Source: Pseudophaeomoniella oleicola
Lineage: Eukaryota > Ascomycota > Eurotiomycetes > Phaeomoniellales > Phaeomoniellaceae
Reading direction: 5' to 3'
Length of the DNA stretch: 64,000 nt
Assembly: GCA_003868215.1 (NCBI GenBank)
Contig: QWDQ01000073.1
Coordinates: 43,845 to 107,844 of the forward strand
Under the pieces are notes generated by a model, which saw nothing but the letters and a program-made list of their open reading frames with translations, did not search any database and was not told the origin of the DNA. Below are positions 32,798 to 44,164 of the stretch, piece after piece (position 1 is the first letter of the stretch; each line of letters begins with the position of its first letter). The translations under genes and the position numbers were made by a program.

Positions 32798-33536
32798 AGA
32801 GGACTGTATATGGATTATGAGTTGAGAGAACCAGTGTTCCGTTCTTGCAAATATTGAGATTTGGCCTTTTCCGCGTACCTTATATGCGTACAAGACTATG
32901 CTCTCTCCTACCCAACTGCGATTTTGTCATCTGTGGAGCGAATTATCAGCGTCCGTAGGAAGCATTGGTCCTACCATGGGAATGTACAGGAGTTTGGTAT
33001 TGATTAGAGGCCTTTTTCGGGATGGGATTTTGAGACAACTCGGTGTTGGTCAGCGAGCACAACCATCGACAGGTGTTTAGAGTATGTATCTTACGCATGC
33101 ATATCACGATATTACGGCACATCTCGTGGCTGTCGTTTCCTTTGAGGTGGAATGGAATGACTTTGCTACTCTACTGCTAGTGACATGAAGACGTGTTAGA
33201 TGAGATACTCATATAAATGCATCGAGGTAATCATTGCTGGTTATCTTGGTGCTGGCCCTCGCTCTTTCGTCATAACTAACTATTGTTCAAGGTAGGTGAC
33301 GGGATTCTGGCCGCGCCAAAGACGCGACTTTTGTAACATGTTCCCCATTAATCGCGCCTCCCAGAGAGGCTTCTCCACATTGTGTCCCATCCGTTGATCC
33401 CTCCGTCTACACTTTTGCTCGTGCTCATCCAAGGATAAGAGGAATTGGTGATCCTATCTACGATCCGTTGGTAGATCCTTTATTTATCTACATGGCATGA
33501 TGGACGATCGAGAGGTCAGGAGGGTTGAGTATCAGA
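32798..33536. other. Intergenic region between CHD1 and SLD3
   Basis: About 740 bp, carrying the CHD1 3' region and the SLD3 promoter. No other gene, RNA or repeat is seen. Confidence 0.5.
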
Positions 33537-36165
33537 ATGAGTTCACGAGGTTCTGTTCATTCGGGTGTATTGACTCCTCCTTGCCCTAGTTTCGACAGCG
33601 GTAGATCTACAGCAGGCTGCAAGAGAAAAAGGGACGAAAGTGGGCATCTTGTAGCAAAGGTATGTTATGGCCAGACAGGATAGCGGTGTATCTAACTATC
33701 GGTAGCCATATCCTGGGGTACCAGGCTCGTCACCGGTCTCGTTGCATATTATCTGTCCGCTCTCTCGCTTTTCCCTCCCATTTGCATGGCTTGACACTAC
33801 GACGTCCTCCACGCTCTTCCCTTCAGGAAATATATGTCAATTTAAATCCGAAATCCTCGATGCTCCGTATCAAGGCGCCTTCTCGGTGCTTGTGGTCAGG
33901 CACCCTGTAACTGGAGATTTATACGTTCTGGAAAGGTTAGACGGGGATATACACACGTCATTGAAACTTGCAGACTGGGTTACGGAGGGACAGATCATCA
34001 ACATCCGAGATGGCAAGCCTCTGGGTTCGATTGTACAAAACGTTTTGGCTGTACAAGCAATGCAAGCGAGATTGAAGGGAAAGAACAGCAAAGCTACGGA
34101 GGGATTCAATACGCCACTTCTCCAGAGTCCTCTACCGAAGCAACCGAAAATAAAAAGAGGTGCAATTGCTCTGATGGAAATCATGTCGAAAGCCATACAT
34201 CCAGCTAGTGATGCACTCCATGTCGGAGAGAGTACTCGCAGCGACGTGTCAACAGGCAACGAAACGCCAGCAGAGACTAGCTCACAGTACATGAATAGTC
34301 AGGACCAGCCACTAGCAGAAATGGCGGATGTTGTCTTGCCTTTGAATACAGAGCAGAACCCCCAAAAGGCTGCAGAGCGGCCGGATGACATGCAGTCGAT
34401 ATTCGACAAATTGCACTCACAGTATCTCGAAATATTATACACATCAAAAACCTCAGTAGGCTACTTTGCCAAGGGCCCTTTAGCACGAGCCCGGGCCTAT
34501 TTCTCTACTTCCACCGAAGGGTCTCGAACTTCCGACTTGCTGGCACAATTTTATAGGGATAGCATCATATCCCTAAAGAGATTGGACTTGAAGTACAAGG
34601 AGAGTGTGCTGAATTGCATACGATCCCAAGAGGCAGATGGCCGTACCAAATCACGCAAGCGGAAGAAGAGCAAACATAAGATTGGCAGGGATGGCCTTTA
34701 TGCGGACGAAGAAGATTATATCAGGCAGTGGTGGCGCAATATTACTCTTGGCCATGGAGGGCCTGATTTATCAAGGGATTCAGAGCTAGAGCGTATCAAG
34801 ACAATTGCGGCAGAGTTACGAAACCGTGAAACGCAACTCCAGATACTCATTGTCCTTGAGACGATGGTTTTGGAACAGCCGTCTACTTCTGTTGTGAAGC
34901 ATGAACCCGTGGAGGCTGATTTGAAAGGAATTCCAGTCTCACGGAAGCAAGACTTGAGAACACAATTGGACTTGCTCCTCGACCGACTCTGTATCTGGCA
35001 CACCATCGCGCTTGATGATATTGTGGAGGATAAAGCGCCGGGGGAAAAGCCAAATGATCAGCTTCGAGACTTCTGTGTCGAGGTCGTCATTCCTTTCTAT
35101 GCATCCAAACTTCCGGAGCAATGCAAGGCGTTAAGTAAGAAGCTAGGTGGACCGTCTGATATATCATCCAAACGGCACCGTGGACCTCTAACCAAGTCTG
35201 CCAGTATGTCGAAGGTTGTACCAGGTGCGGAGATGACTAGACCGCGACCTCCAAAATCCTTGCAGCGAGCCTTGACCGCAGATGTCTCTCGCTCACGGTC
35301 GCCATCAGTACCTCTGTTGAAGATGGACCCCAGCGAGAGACCAGCCAGTCGCTCGGGCATGCATGCAAAGTTACTAGAAAATCGGCAGGTCGACCTTGCT
35401 GCGGTAGCAAAGCAGCAACAGTCGAAGCTCAAGAAAATGAAGACCTTGGCAGAGCACCAGAAACAACTAGACGCGGCAATCAGCATGTTGCGGAAGCCAA
35501 ATAGGGGAGTCGTTGCTAGGGATATCGTAGAAGAAGTGGAGAGACTGAAACAAAGCTCCAAAGACGTGAAGCGCTCTGAAAGAGGAGTTCAGGTCATTGC
35601 TACTCCTAAGAAGAGGAAGATTAGCGAGACACAGACAGAGCCATATCTGCACGGGACCCAAACCATCAACGCCATGGCTACAATACCGTCGTCCAGCGTA
35701 CGACCAACGGCGATTGGTACTTCGACTGCACCGCGCGTCAGCATAGAAGAAACACCATCCCGTAGTGCAGCACGCCTTTCAAATCCTTTAGGACTACCCC
35801 AGAAGCCGCCGGCGGAATACCCAGATTGTATGACATTTACGACACCTTCAAAATCTCTTAAAACCTTTCCACCACCACCGACAATTGTCGAAGCAACACC
35901 AACGGCTGTGCGAACAGGACTTATAGGATGCATCCCAGCTGTTTCGCAGACGCCTGATGCACCACTTGCACCGATAGTGAACACGCCTTTGACAGCCAAG
36001 CTACGGATGACCAAGTCGCAGAGACCAGTTGAGTTCACACCTCTGAAGAAGTCTGACAGCAGAGTGATGGAAGCTTTCACGAATGCGCCAGAGGTCACAA
36101 AGACCGCTATGACTGAAGACGATATTTATGCAAGGCTTGGATGGATGGATGATTCGTTTGATTAA
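33537..36165 (+). CDS. SLD3: DNA replication initiation protein SLD3
   Basis: Fungal counterpart of Treslin that brings Cdc45 to origins and is activated by CDK. Exon 1 (33537-33659) encodes 41 residues including CKRKRDESGHLVAK. A 46-bp intron (33660-33705, GTATGT, branch TCTAAC, ending CGGTAG) leads in phase to exon 2 (33706-36165). The protein is 860 aa. The N-terminal domain includes SLHIICPLSRFSLPFAWLD. The Sld3-type Cdc45-binding region begins at about 265 with YLEILYTSKTSVGYFAKGPL, followed by ARARAYF. The C-terminal half is basic and disordered with many SP/TP sites (for example RSRSPSVP and IATPKKRK), suitable for CDK control. Without the intron the start would be missing, so the spliced model is preferred. 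Confidence 0.85.
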
Positions 36166-36331
36166 TGCGCATAGCATGGTTCTGTATTAGAAATTTCTAT
36201 ATTTTCTATGCATGGCGATGGCGTTTCTGATTCCTTTTTGATACATTTGCCAGTCCGATGGAAGCGTCTTTCGGCAAAGGATTCATGTAAAGCACGTAGA
36301 CGGTGACATGGCCTCGCATCATCTAACACGA

Positions 36332-37315
36332 TTATCCTTGAACTACAACATTCAATGGCTTCCCCTTGATATATCCTTCTATTCCTTCTTTTAACATCCT
36401 CTGCAGGTTCTCAATTGTCTTTCCTGAGTACCATGCAAGGTGTGGTGTGACAGTCAGATTGGGAATTGTTTCATCAATCAGCGGACAGTGACCTCGTACT
36501 GCAGGTTCTTCCTCGAAAACATCTGTTGCTGCTCCTGCAATCCATCCTTCTTTCAATGCTTTCGCAAGCGCCCATTCATTGATGATTCCTCCTCTTGCAA
36601 CGTTGATCAATATGGAGTCATTCCTCATCATCTGTAACTCCTTCTCATCGATCATGTTGATGGTTTCATTTTCTTTTGGCACAGTCACTACAGCCACGGT
36701 CGCAAGCTTCAGACCTTCGTCAAAGCCGATTCTGCCTTCACGCGGTACGCAACCTCTGCGCTCCGCTACCAGAACTTCCATGCCCAGCGCTTTTGCCAGT
36801 ATCTTGATACGCTTACCAAGCGAGCCGTACCCGAAAATGACCATAGTCTCCATTGAGGCAGTCATTGGGTAAATCGAAAAATGCTGGATCATGGTCCCTG
36901 TGTCGGGCCACTCATTGGTATGCATTACCGCTTGATGCAGGTCCACTATGTTCCGTCGTGAAGCAAAATATAAGGCGAGAGTATGCTCGCTCACCGTTTC
37001 GACATTAGTCTGTGGTGTATTCATCACCGTCAGTCCTCTTTTCTTGTACTCCTCTTTATCAACCCATCCGTATCCTGTCGCCCAGATCATGACGCATTTG
37101 AGATTTGGACACAGGTCCAGGTCAGAGGGTAGGATCGGCATGGTGCATGTGATTGCAACGGTTGCATCTTTCAAGCGAGCAGCGACTTGCTCTCTTGACG
37201 TGAGACGGTACCCGGTGTATATATGTGGAACGTCGAACTTGGGTAGTTCACAGAAAGCCTCCTGCAGACAGACGACATGGGGGAGGCTCTCAGTCTGTCC
37301 CGGGAGCGTGACCAT
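36332..37315 (-). CDS. D-isomer-specific 2-hydroxyacid dehydrogenase
   Basis: NAD(P)-dependent oxidoreductase of the glyoxylate/hydroxypyruvate reductase and phosphoglycerate dehydrogenase superfamily. 327 aa, intronless. The nucleotide-binding motif is GYGSLG (162-167), the catalytic Arg is R241 in VARGGIINEW, the Glu is in DVFEEEP (about 268-270) and the catalytic His is H292 in TPHLAWYSG. The length equals the minimal catalytic unit with no regulatory ACT domain, which argues against phosphoglycerate dehydrogenase. The substrate cannot be read from the sequence. It is convergent with SLD3. Confidence 0.88.
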   Translation of the reverse strand: MVTLPGQTESLPHVVCLQEAFCELPKFDVPHIYTGYRLTSREQVAARLKDATVAITCTMPILPSDLDLCPNLKCVMIWATGYGWVDKEEYKKRGLTVMNTPQTNVETVSEHTLALYFASRRNIVDLHQAVMHTNEWPDTGTMIQHFSIYPMTASMETMVIFGYGSLGKRIKILAKALGMEVLVAERRGCVPREGRIGFDEGLKLATVAVVTVPKENETINMIDEKELQMMRNDSILINVARGGIINEWALAKALKEGWIAGAATDVFEEEPAVRGHCPLIDETIPNLTVTPHLAWYSGKTIENLQRMLKEGIEGYIKGKPLNVVVQG

Positions 37316-38095
37316 CCTCAGAGCGTGAAATCCAAGTAGCCGTGGTAAATCTATATTCTCCTCTGATTGCCCGATCTTTTTTCTATTTCCCCGGGTCTAT
37401 CTCAAATAAATCTATTAGAGAACAAAAAGAGCAGCCGCCGAGAAAAGAAAGCCTCAATAACAAGAAAATAAGTATTGATATCGAAGAAGAAAGACCAAAA
37501 CCCTCCGAAGCGACGATATCCGATCTACTATATAAGATGCCTATCTTGATACGATATGGTTGAACCTACTACTACAGTATTCATACGCCCTACGCCCGAC
37601 AAGCAATCGCCGAAACGAGTTGTTTTCGGTATTTCGGCCGCTGGCAGGACATTACACCACCAACTACCTAATCAGCTACCTCATTAAACATTAAATACTT
37701 AGCAGCTCGTTTGTATGGGATGCCTTAAATTATTAGTAAGTTACGGATTCTCGCTGATAACGGATTATTGATCAGGTATTTTCAGATGAAGAGAAGAGCA
37801 TATACTGAGGTACGTGGCATATGAGTAGTGTAAGAACATCCTCACCAGCGAGATAGACTTGCTCGAGAAACGGTTTAAATGGATAAACGCAAACAATCTC
37901 AAATGTTGTACATGTACTGCCGTCAGTTGCGAGTGATATCGCTAGCATGCTGATGTTCTGACATACACTACGTATCCATGAGCGAGATTTTATGTTGGGT
38001 CAGCCTTGAGGCTACGCCGGAGCAGAGATCGGATAGGGAAGACATCAACAGTTGAGACGCATGCCCGCAGAGCTTATGCCGATTTCCCTGAGCGT
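37316..38095. other. Intergenic region
   Basis: About 780 bp, moderately AT-rich, between two minus-strand oxidoreductase genes. No coding or repeat signal is recognised. Confidence 0.5.
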
Positions 38096-39074
38096 CTATT
38101 TGTACTTGGCAATATGTTGCCTGACTTGGTTCTGCAGCGTGTCTGTCGGTGGTGCGTCAATCAAGTCGTTGTCCGTCTTTTGGTACAATGTGCCTCCTTC
38201 TGTCCAGATTCGTCGCAGAGTGGCGCCTGCAGCTCTTGGGTCACCTCCCTCCCATGCAGCTTTCTCGAGTGCTTCGAGTTTGTCCAACGGCGTGTAACTC
38301 ACGTCCCATTTGCTACCCGTCTGCTTCTCATACTCGGCGAGAATTTCATGGGGTGTGGTGGTGAAAGAGTTCACGATCAGGGCACGATTCTTTGATTGCT
38401 CTGGATGGAGCAACGCAGCGAGTGTGAACTTGCCGACACTGGTAGTCTCATTAGCAGTGATATCTTCGGGGAGGCGATATGGTGGTCCCTTACTCTGGCA
38501 TGGCAGTAAAACTGATCTTCCCATTGCCATCACCGAGCAGAACTGCTTTTTGGCTCTTTACATCGAAAGTACCATATTCCGGTGGAAGTGGTGCGTCCAG
38601 AAACATTTCAGGGTACGGTCCAACTACTACGTATGTATACTCCATCCCGCTCTCCTCAAGAGCGGCCCTTACCTTCAGCTTTCCTTGGTGCGTCTTTTCA
38701 TCCTTACTCTTGGGACCATATGCGATATCTGTTCCATACTCGCTGGGAAAGAACCTCTTGACGCCGGCTTCCGCTGCCCATTTGATGAGGTCAATCTGTG
38801 GTACAATGAAATTTCTGCCTAGGGCGCTGACAACGGTATCAATGCCATCATATGCCTTCTTCACATCCGCCTCCTTGGTGACGTCCCCCGTGAGAATGGA
38901 GACGCCCTTGCCTTTCAAAGAGCTGATTAGATCTGCTTTGCTCTGTACCGTAGACGGAGATGTGAAGATGGCGATACTGTTGAAGTGAGACTTTGCGTCA
39001 ACGATTGAGGAGAGGATGTGTTTGCCGATGTTTCCGGTGGCGCCGATGAGGAGGATATTCTTAGGTATAGACAT
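38096..39074 (-). CDS. NmrA-like / isoflavone-reductase-type NAD(P)-binding protein
   Basis: Atypical short-chain dehydrogenase family. Exons 39074-38494 and 38438-38096 are joined across a 55-bp intron (GTAAGG, branch GCTAAT, ACCAG). Splicing is needed: without it the frame stops at MPE, while the spliced product reads [19 protein letters not shown], matching the family's conserved Asp-Val/Ile-Gly segment. The 307-aa product has GATGNIG (11-17), VVSALGRNF and FFPSEYG, as in isoflavone-reductase-like proteins. There is no Tyr-x3-Lys catalytic pair. It could be a secondary-metabolite oxidoreductase or an NADP-sensing regulator; the sequence does not decide between these. Confidence 0.85.
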
Positions 39075-39974
39075 GATTGAGAGATTCCGAGAAACAACAC
39101 GAGAGTTTCTTGAAGGTTGAATGCGGTCAGGAGGACCTATCTAGGACTCTCTGGATATATTATGGCATCTGTCTCTCGTCTCTTACCGTAGTTGTGTTAG
39201 GAGCAGTCAACCCATTGCGCCATTGAGCCATTGCGCGGGGTATTACTACGACGTAAGATCTAATTAATCGAGTCTTTGTGACATTGTTGATGAGGGGCAT
39301 TGCACATCGCAGGAAACACGAATTTATGTGACGGAACGTTTTCCATTCGAATATCTTACAGTAATTGATTCCTCGGCTCTCTGCTTTGTATTCGCATCCT
39401 CTTCCCTTTCCTGTCTTCAATATTATGCAAGAAATAGCTCATGATTGTCACTTATGGTACCATTCTTGCAGATACAATGGAAATGAAGATGAGTAGCCCT
39501 GGAGCAATCTGCATTTCCGTCAACATATCCCTCCAGAACATGCACTGTTCTCATGCCATACGTACTTTAGTATGGAGGCAGTTAGTCGCTACATCCATAC
39601 ATCAAGTATCCATTCCTATTCAGAAACGACTGCCTCACCGATGTCTTATATGATTGAGAGCAGGGAACATCGTCGTCCCGCGCCTGCCTCACCCTATCGT
39701 TCTACTCATGGTGCCTTCCGAGGTGTTCAGTTCCAAAGGATTTCTCTTCTGTATTTCATTTGAATCGTATCATGTATCTCCTCCAACCCGTTCGCCATGA
39801 GGATGATCCTCCAGTTTCTATATCGAAGTCTTATGATTTAACGTCTATCTTTCTTTTGATAGCTCATATTGGGAACGATTGATTCCGTTCGTGACGTTCG
39901 GCATTTCCTTCCACAGCGCCGGGTTCTCTCATCGCGGACAAGGAGCTCCCTAAGCTTCTTCCTCCGAGCCGGTT
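39075..39974. other. Intergenic region between the NmrA-like gene and an F-box gene
   Basis: A divergent 900-bp region. Several 60-90-codon open frames exist but none shows composition or motifs of a real gene. Confidence 0.5.
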
Positions 39975-41438
39975 ATGGCGCGTTTCACAGCACTGCCCAC
40001 TGAAACCGTTCTCGCTATCATACAGGAGCTGGATCATGCGACACTGGCCGCCTTTAGGCTCACGAGTAAGACGAATGCATACTTAGGAGCCGAGTATCTT
40101 TTGCCGGTGGTCAACGTCGTCTTCAGGGAGCCAAGCTTCCGGAAGCTCGTGGCAATAGCACGGCATCCTCAGCTTTCCAGGCATGTTCGAATGCTTCGAT
40201 TAGAACGCCATCTATGCGACAAAGTTGATAACCCGGAGGAGTTCATGGCTGGGCTTGCTGATGGATTCAGAATGGCCAGAGCTATTGAGCCAAATGAAAC
40301 AATCCCCCTACGAGGCCAGCAGAATTCTGATGATGGGACATTGACAGCCAATGGTACTTCAGCAGGAACCCTACCAAGTCAAGCCTTTGTGCCCCGGTTC
40401 AAACCTATGAGAACCAGGCACGGCATCATAAGCGCGGAGGCAATAGGAAGGTATTGGGATACGTATCAGCGCTTGTATCTTGAACAAGAGGCAAGTCAGA
40501 ATCCTGTTCAACATGTGCTAAGCCCTGACCACCAACAATAGTATATCTGGTCGAAACAAATCGATACTATCGCCATCGCACATGCAATGAGGGATCTTCC
40601 CAAGATTGAGGCGATTGATCTTCGCATCGATTTGCACCCGGTAACCGATTACTTTCGTCGAAATACATGCTCGCTGACAAGGCATCCGATTACCATAGAA
40701 GCAGCAGAGGCTCGTTTACGGTTCATGCATACTCATTGTTTTGTCTTGTTGCGCTCATTGACGTTGAGGGACTCTATGTCCCTGAAAAGACCACCGCTCA
40801 AATACCTGTCTCTAGGCCCAGTGCCATTCACTGCATGGAAAATGATTATCGATCACCTAACAATTCTCCGCGGGCTGGAAGACTTTTCTGTCCGTTTCAG
40901 ATTCTACGATTGTATGAGTCCTGTTGGAAGGGTGAGAAAGGAGCCATGTGAGGCCTCTTCTGATTTGTCTACGTCTGCTCGCAATTTACGAGCCCTAAGT
41001 TTATCGTTTGAAAGGCTTGGAGAACGTGGATGCCAGTATGTTCTGTGGCTTTATCCAGACCTCTTGCGTGGGTTCTATCCTTGCTTGTTGCATCTGTCAC
41101 TCACTCATGTCGGCGTACCTCAAGACTTCTTCATCGCGTTTCTCCGCCGCCATAGAAGTCTTCGAACATTGAGCATCAGATGGGCCTTCATACAGGGCTG
41201 CTCTGGACTAGAAAGGCTCTTGGATGATATCAAGTTTGCAGGCCCTAACTGGGGAACCGTCGGCTTCTACGAGGAACTTCGCACTAAACATCAATCTGTT
41301 AAGATGGGATCCTTGGGGCCACGCATGAAGGGTGAGACAGCTCGAGTACGAATCAACAGGTACATTACTGGAAAAACGACAGAAAATCCATTTCTGACTG
41401 CTAAGTGGGAGCGAAATTGGGCGTGGTGGAGTGAATGA
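39975..41438 (+). CDS. F-box domain protein with a GC-AG intron
   Basis: Probable SCF ubiquitin-ligase adaptor. Exon 1 (39975-40490) begins MARFTALPTETVLAIIQELD, followed by HATLAAFRLTSKTNAYLGAE, a classical fungal F-box at the N-terminus. Exon 2 (40542-41438) continues IWSKQIDTIAIAHAMRDLPK with leucine-rich-repeat-like segments (SLTRHPITIEAAEARLRF, LRALSLSFERLGERG, LRTLSIRWAF). Only removal of 40491-40541 as an intron with donor GCAAGT and acceptor AATAG keeps the frame (phase 0). The nearest GT donor gives the wrong phase. The spliced product is 470 aa; unspliced, it would be a 188-aa F-box fragment. The substrate is unknown. Confidence 0.8.
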
Positions 41439-41774
41439 GCTGACGGTGCTGTGATGGGGCCCTGCCCCCATTTATATGACAACTCAGATTCGGAACGTTA
41501 AATGGAGGAAGTATTAGGTTACTTGGAACAATCGAGACGAGGGGAGCTTGTGGCGGGAGTATTGAGGTATTATTCAGGCAGTTCAGCAAAGTGTAAGATT
41601 TCTTGAACACCCTCATATTGATAGCATGCGAGAAAGATTTATTATGTGGCAGTATAATTTGTTTGCATCCCTTGATCAAAACAAAATAAGGTATCATAAT
41701 ATTCTATCTCCCGGAAGGTATTCGTAACACCCCTGGATTACTAAAAACTATTTTGTAAAAGCAAACTCGTGTAA
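41439..41774. other. Convergent 3' region
   Basis: 336 bp between the F-box gene and a transcription-factor gene on the opposite strand. Only untranslated sequence is apparent. Confidence 0.5.
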
Positions 41775-43610
41775 TCATGTCAGACGTCTCATGAGCATTG
41801 GTAGAATCTTCTCCGACAACTTCTTGTACATATCCAGCATACCAATCATTCCCGGGAATCTCTCCGCACACCATGTCAGCAATATCAAGCACGAGCCAGA
41901 GATTCCGTAGATGTCTGTGAAGTCGATACCAGGCTTGGTTGGATCCGACATGGATGGCATTACCGGGATCCTTCCGTCCAGGGCTAGCAGGCAATGTGCC
42001 ATGATGGTCATACCGGATAGCTGGATGTAGTGCGCTGAGATGTAGGTCATGGGGTACATGCCGTAATTAGAGGTCTGTGGCGCACGTAATAGCTTCTCGT
42101 ACCATTTGATCATTTCGCAAGCAGCGTGATAGTTGTCTGATGGTACCGCTTCTCCTTCGTTGACCCAATTGGGATCCTGCGTCTGGGACAGCGCGCGAAG
42201 CATGAGGGGTTGGAAGAGGAAGATGATCGATGCAGTATAGCCTGTCTCACAGGTCACCGAAGCGGGCCCTACTGCTTCGCCTGCAAACCCGAGTTCCTGT
42301 TTCCATGCCATGATCATTGCAAGCTTGTCCCGATACCATTTCAAGGGGAAGCTCGGAGGTCGCGCGGGGAGGTACAGATCGTGGTAGATTTCGGACCGAA
42401 GGTATACTAGTCGGTAATGGTGAGAAATACTGACCGATTCGAGAGGGTTGGCTGTAGCGGGGTAGTCTGCTGTGATGTTGTTTTCCATCAGATCTGACGG
42501 CCGCCCAAAAAGTTGGCCTGCTATTCGTTCCATAGCATAGAGGCCCCAGAAAATGCTCCTCCTTCGTAGTTTCTGTTCGTTGTCTTCATTCTCCGCGCCG
42601 TGCTCTGTATGGTAACCGAGTTCGACACTCAATCGACATGCGTAATCAAGTAACCTCCACAAGTCTCCTTTCTGCGGATAGAATTGGCCGAAAACAATGA
42701 GCAGCAGGAGGGCCACAAGTGATTCGGCTGATACTTCAGATGTGACTTCTTCTAAGCATTTGAGTGCTTCGTTATGGAACAACATGGATTCGCCAGAGTA
42801 CCATGATTGGTACCTTGATTGGTTAGCGCAAGCGATGGCACAGATCATGCTGATGCGAAAGAATTTCTGTGCATCTCCACCAGTCAAGGTTGTATAATCG
42901 ATCCCTCGATCACGGATGTCCATATAAGAGTCCAGGTGATCCATTACCGAATCTTCGTCAACGAAATGATACATTATGTTTGTGCTGTTCATGTATATTT
43001 TGATGAGTTTCTCAATCGCATCTCTGTCGCGAATGCCGCTCCCCAACTGCTCGCCTTTGGAATAGTCAGGCCAGAATTGTGTATCCAACGCGTCTAGCGC
43101 CGTGACACCTCCGATATTCTTCTCCGAATGTGCCAGGACCTCGACACTGAGTACGAAGACGCTACTTGCGCCATAGAACTGCCAGGTTGCCCCTCCTTGT
43201 TGACTGGGAACAAGAAAGTGCTTATCGAAAGATTGGTTTGGGGTGATAGCGGTAGGGGCTGTAGATGTCGGTGGCCCTCCAGGGGACAGTAGCCAGTGTG
43301 TCGCATGCTGTGGGCCATCTGGTGTCTCTTGACCATTCCTTGGAGGCGATGGCTGACTGAGAGGCGGAGGAGGCGCGGCTGGTGGTGCAACTGATGACTG
43401 GACAGCTTTAAGGCGATCCAGCCTTGTCATCAAAGATTGCACATATGCACGAGGTAGTGATAATTGCAGCGCATGGTCGAAGAAAGAACATTCTGCTTTG
43501 GCCTTTTCACATAGTCGGCATGATGGGAGAGAAGTGTCACACTTGCGACGAAGGCGACGACACCGTTGACATGTAGGTAGAAGGGACGTCAGAGCTGTCA
43601 CGTCGGCCAT
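41775..43610 (-). CDS. Zn2Cys6 transcription factor (fungal-specific), 611 aa
   Basis: Gal4-type regulator. The binuclear zinc cluster is at residues 14-41 with Cys at 14, 17, 24, 31, 34 and 41 (spacing 2-6-6-2-6). A short coiled-coil-like linker (YVQSLMTRLDRLKAVQ) is followed by a Pro-rich spacer. The fungal-specific middle-homology region runs from about 200 to 450 (KLIKIYMNSTNIMYHFVDED, LLDYACRLSVELGYHTEHG, RRRSIFWGLYAMERIAGQLF). The start is the ATG at 43610; the longer open frame has no ATG. It is intronless and arranged head-to-head with a second Zn2Cys6 gene. The target pathway is unknown. Confidence 0.92.
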   Translation of the reverse strand: MADVTALTSLLPTCQRCRRLRRKCDTSLPSCRLCEKAKAECSFFDHALQLSLPRAYVQSLMTRLDRLKAVQSSVAPPAAPPPPLSQPSPPRNGQETPDGPQHATHWLLSPGGPPTSTAPTAITPNQSFDKHFLVPSQQGGATWQFYGASSVFVLSVEVLAHSEKNIGGVTALDALDTQFWPDYSKGEQLGSGIRDRDAIEKLIKIYMNSTNIMYHFVDEDSVMDHLDSYMDIRDRGIDYTTLTGGDAQKFFRISMICAIACANQSRYQSWYSGESMLFHNEALKCLEEVTSEVSAESLVALLLLIVFGQFYPQKGDLWRLLDYACRLSVELGYHTEHGAENEDNEQKLRRRSIFWGLYAMERIAGQLFGRPSDLMENNITADYPATANPLESVSISHHYRLVYLRSEIYHDLYLPARPPSFPLKWYRDKLAMIMAWKQELGFAGEAVGPASVTCETGYTASIIFLFQPLMLRALSQTQDPNWVNEGEAVPSDNYHAACEMIKWYEKLLRAPQTSNYGMYPMTYISAHYIQLSGMTIMAHCLLALDGRIPVMPSMSDPTKPGIDFTDIYGISGSCLILLTWCAERFPGMIGMLDMYKKLSEKILPMLMRRLT

Positions 43611-44164
43611 TGTCGAAACACGAGGAGGGCTAGAGATGGATTGTCGCACTGTTCCCAACCCCTACATGCATGTACAAAATGCGCCGGTGTTGCGCTCGAC
43701 CGACCAAGACTGATGACAATTCCTGACTTCCTGATTTGGGGTTATGATGTCCGTTGCATGTGAAGGTTGCATTTGCACTTGCATTTGCATTTGGTGGGTG
43801 GGAAAGCCTTCCTTCTCTTATCTTCCCCTCCGACGATCTCCGAAAAGTGCTCCTGCCCGTGCATCTTCAAACCCCCTCCCCAGCCGTAGTATCATCCAAC
43901 ATTCATCCAAGATCACAAACCTCACTGCCTTGGCTACTTCATGCTCGAGGGTGCACGCATTGAATATATACGTCTTGTACTACTCCAGATCACAGGTGGT
44001 GATACTATATCCATTTGATAGCGGACTTGGCCGTCGCATTGATTGACTGACGAAACCGCGTGCTCATCTCCATTTCGCTACAATCGTCCATCCCCGCGTG
44101 AGTCGCATAACTGCGCGCACCAGTAGTAGGGGTATGCTACGGAATTTGGCGACAAACGAAAGCC
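43611..44164. promoter_or_regulatory. Shared divergent promoter of two Zn2Cys6 factors
   Basis: 554 bp between divergent start codons. It contains a TTTGCA repeat near 43768-43792 (about three near-copies in tandem) and CT-rich leader sequence on both sides. Specific operators cannot be assigned. Confidence 0.45.

Noticed and set aside
40491-40500. GT donor at 40495 (GTCAGA) for the F-box intron
   Set aside because: It gives the wrong phase with the only usable acceptor; the GC donor four bases upstream keeps the frame.
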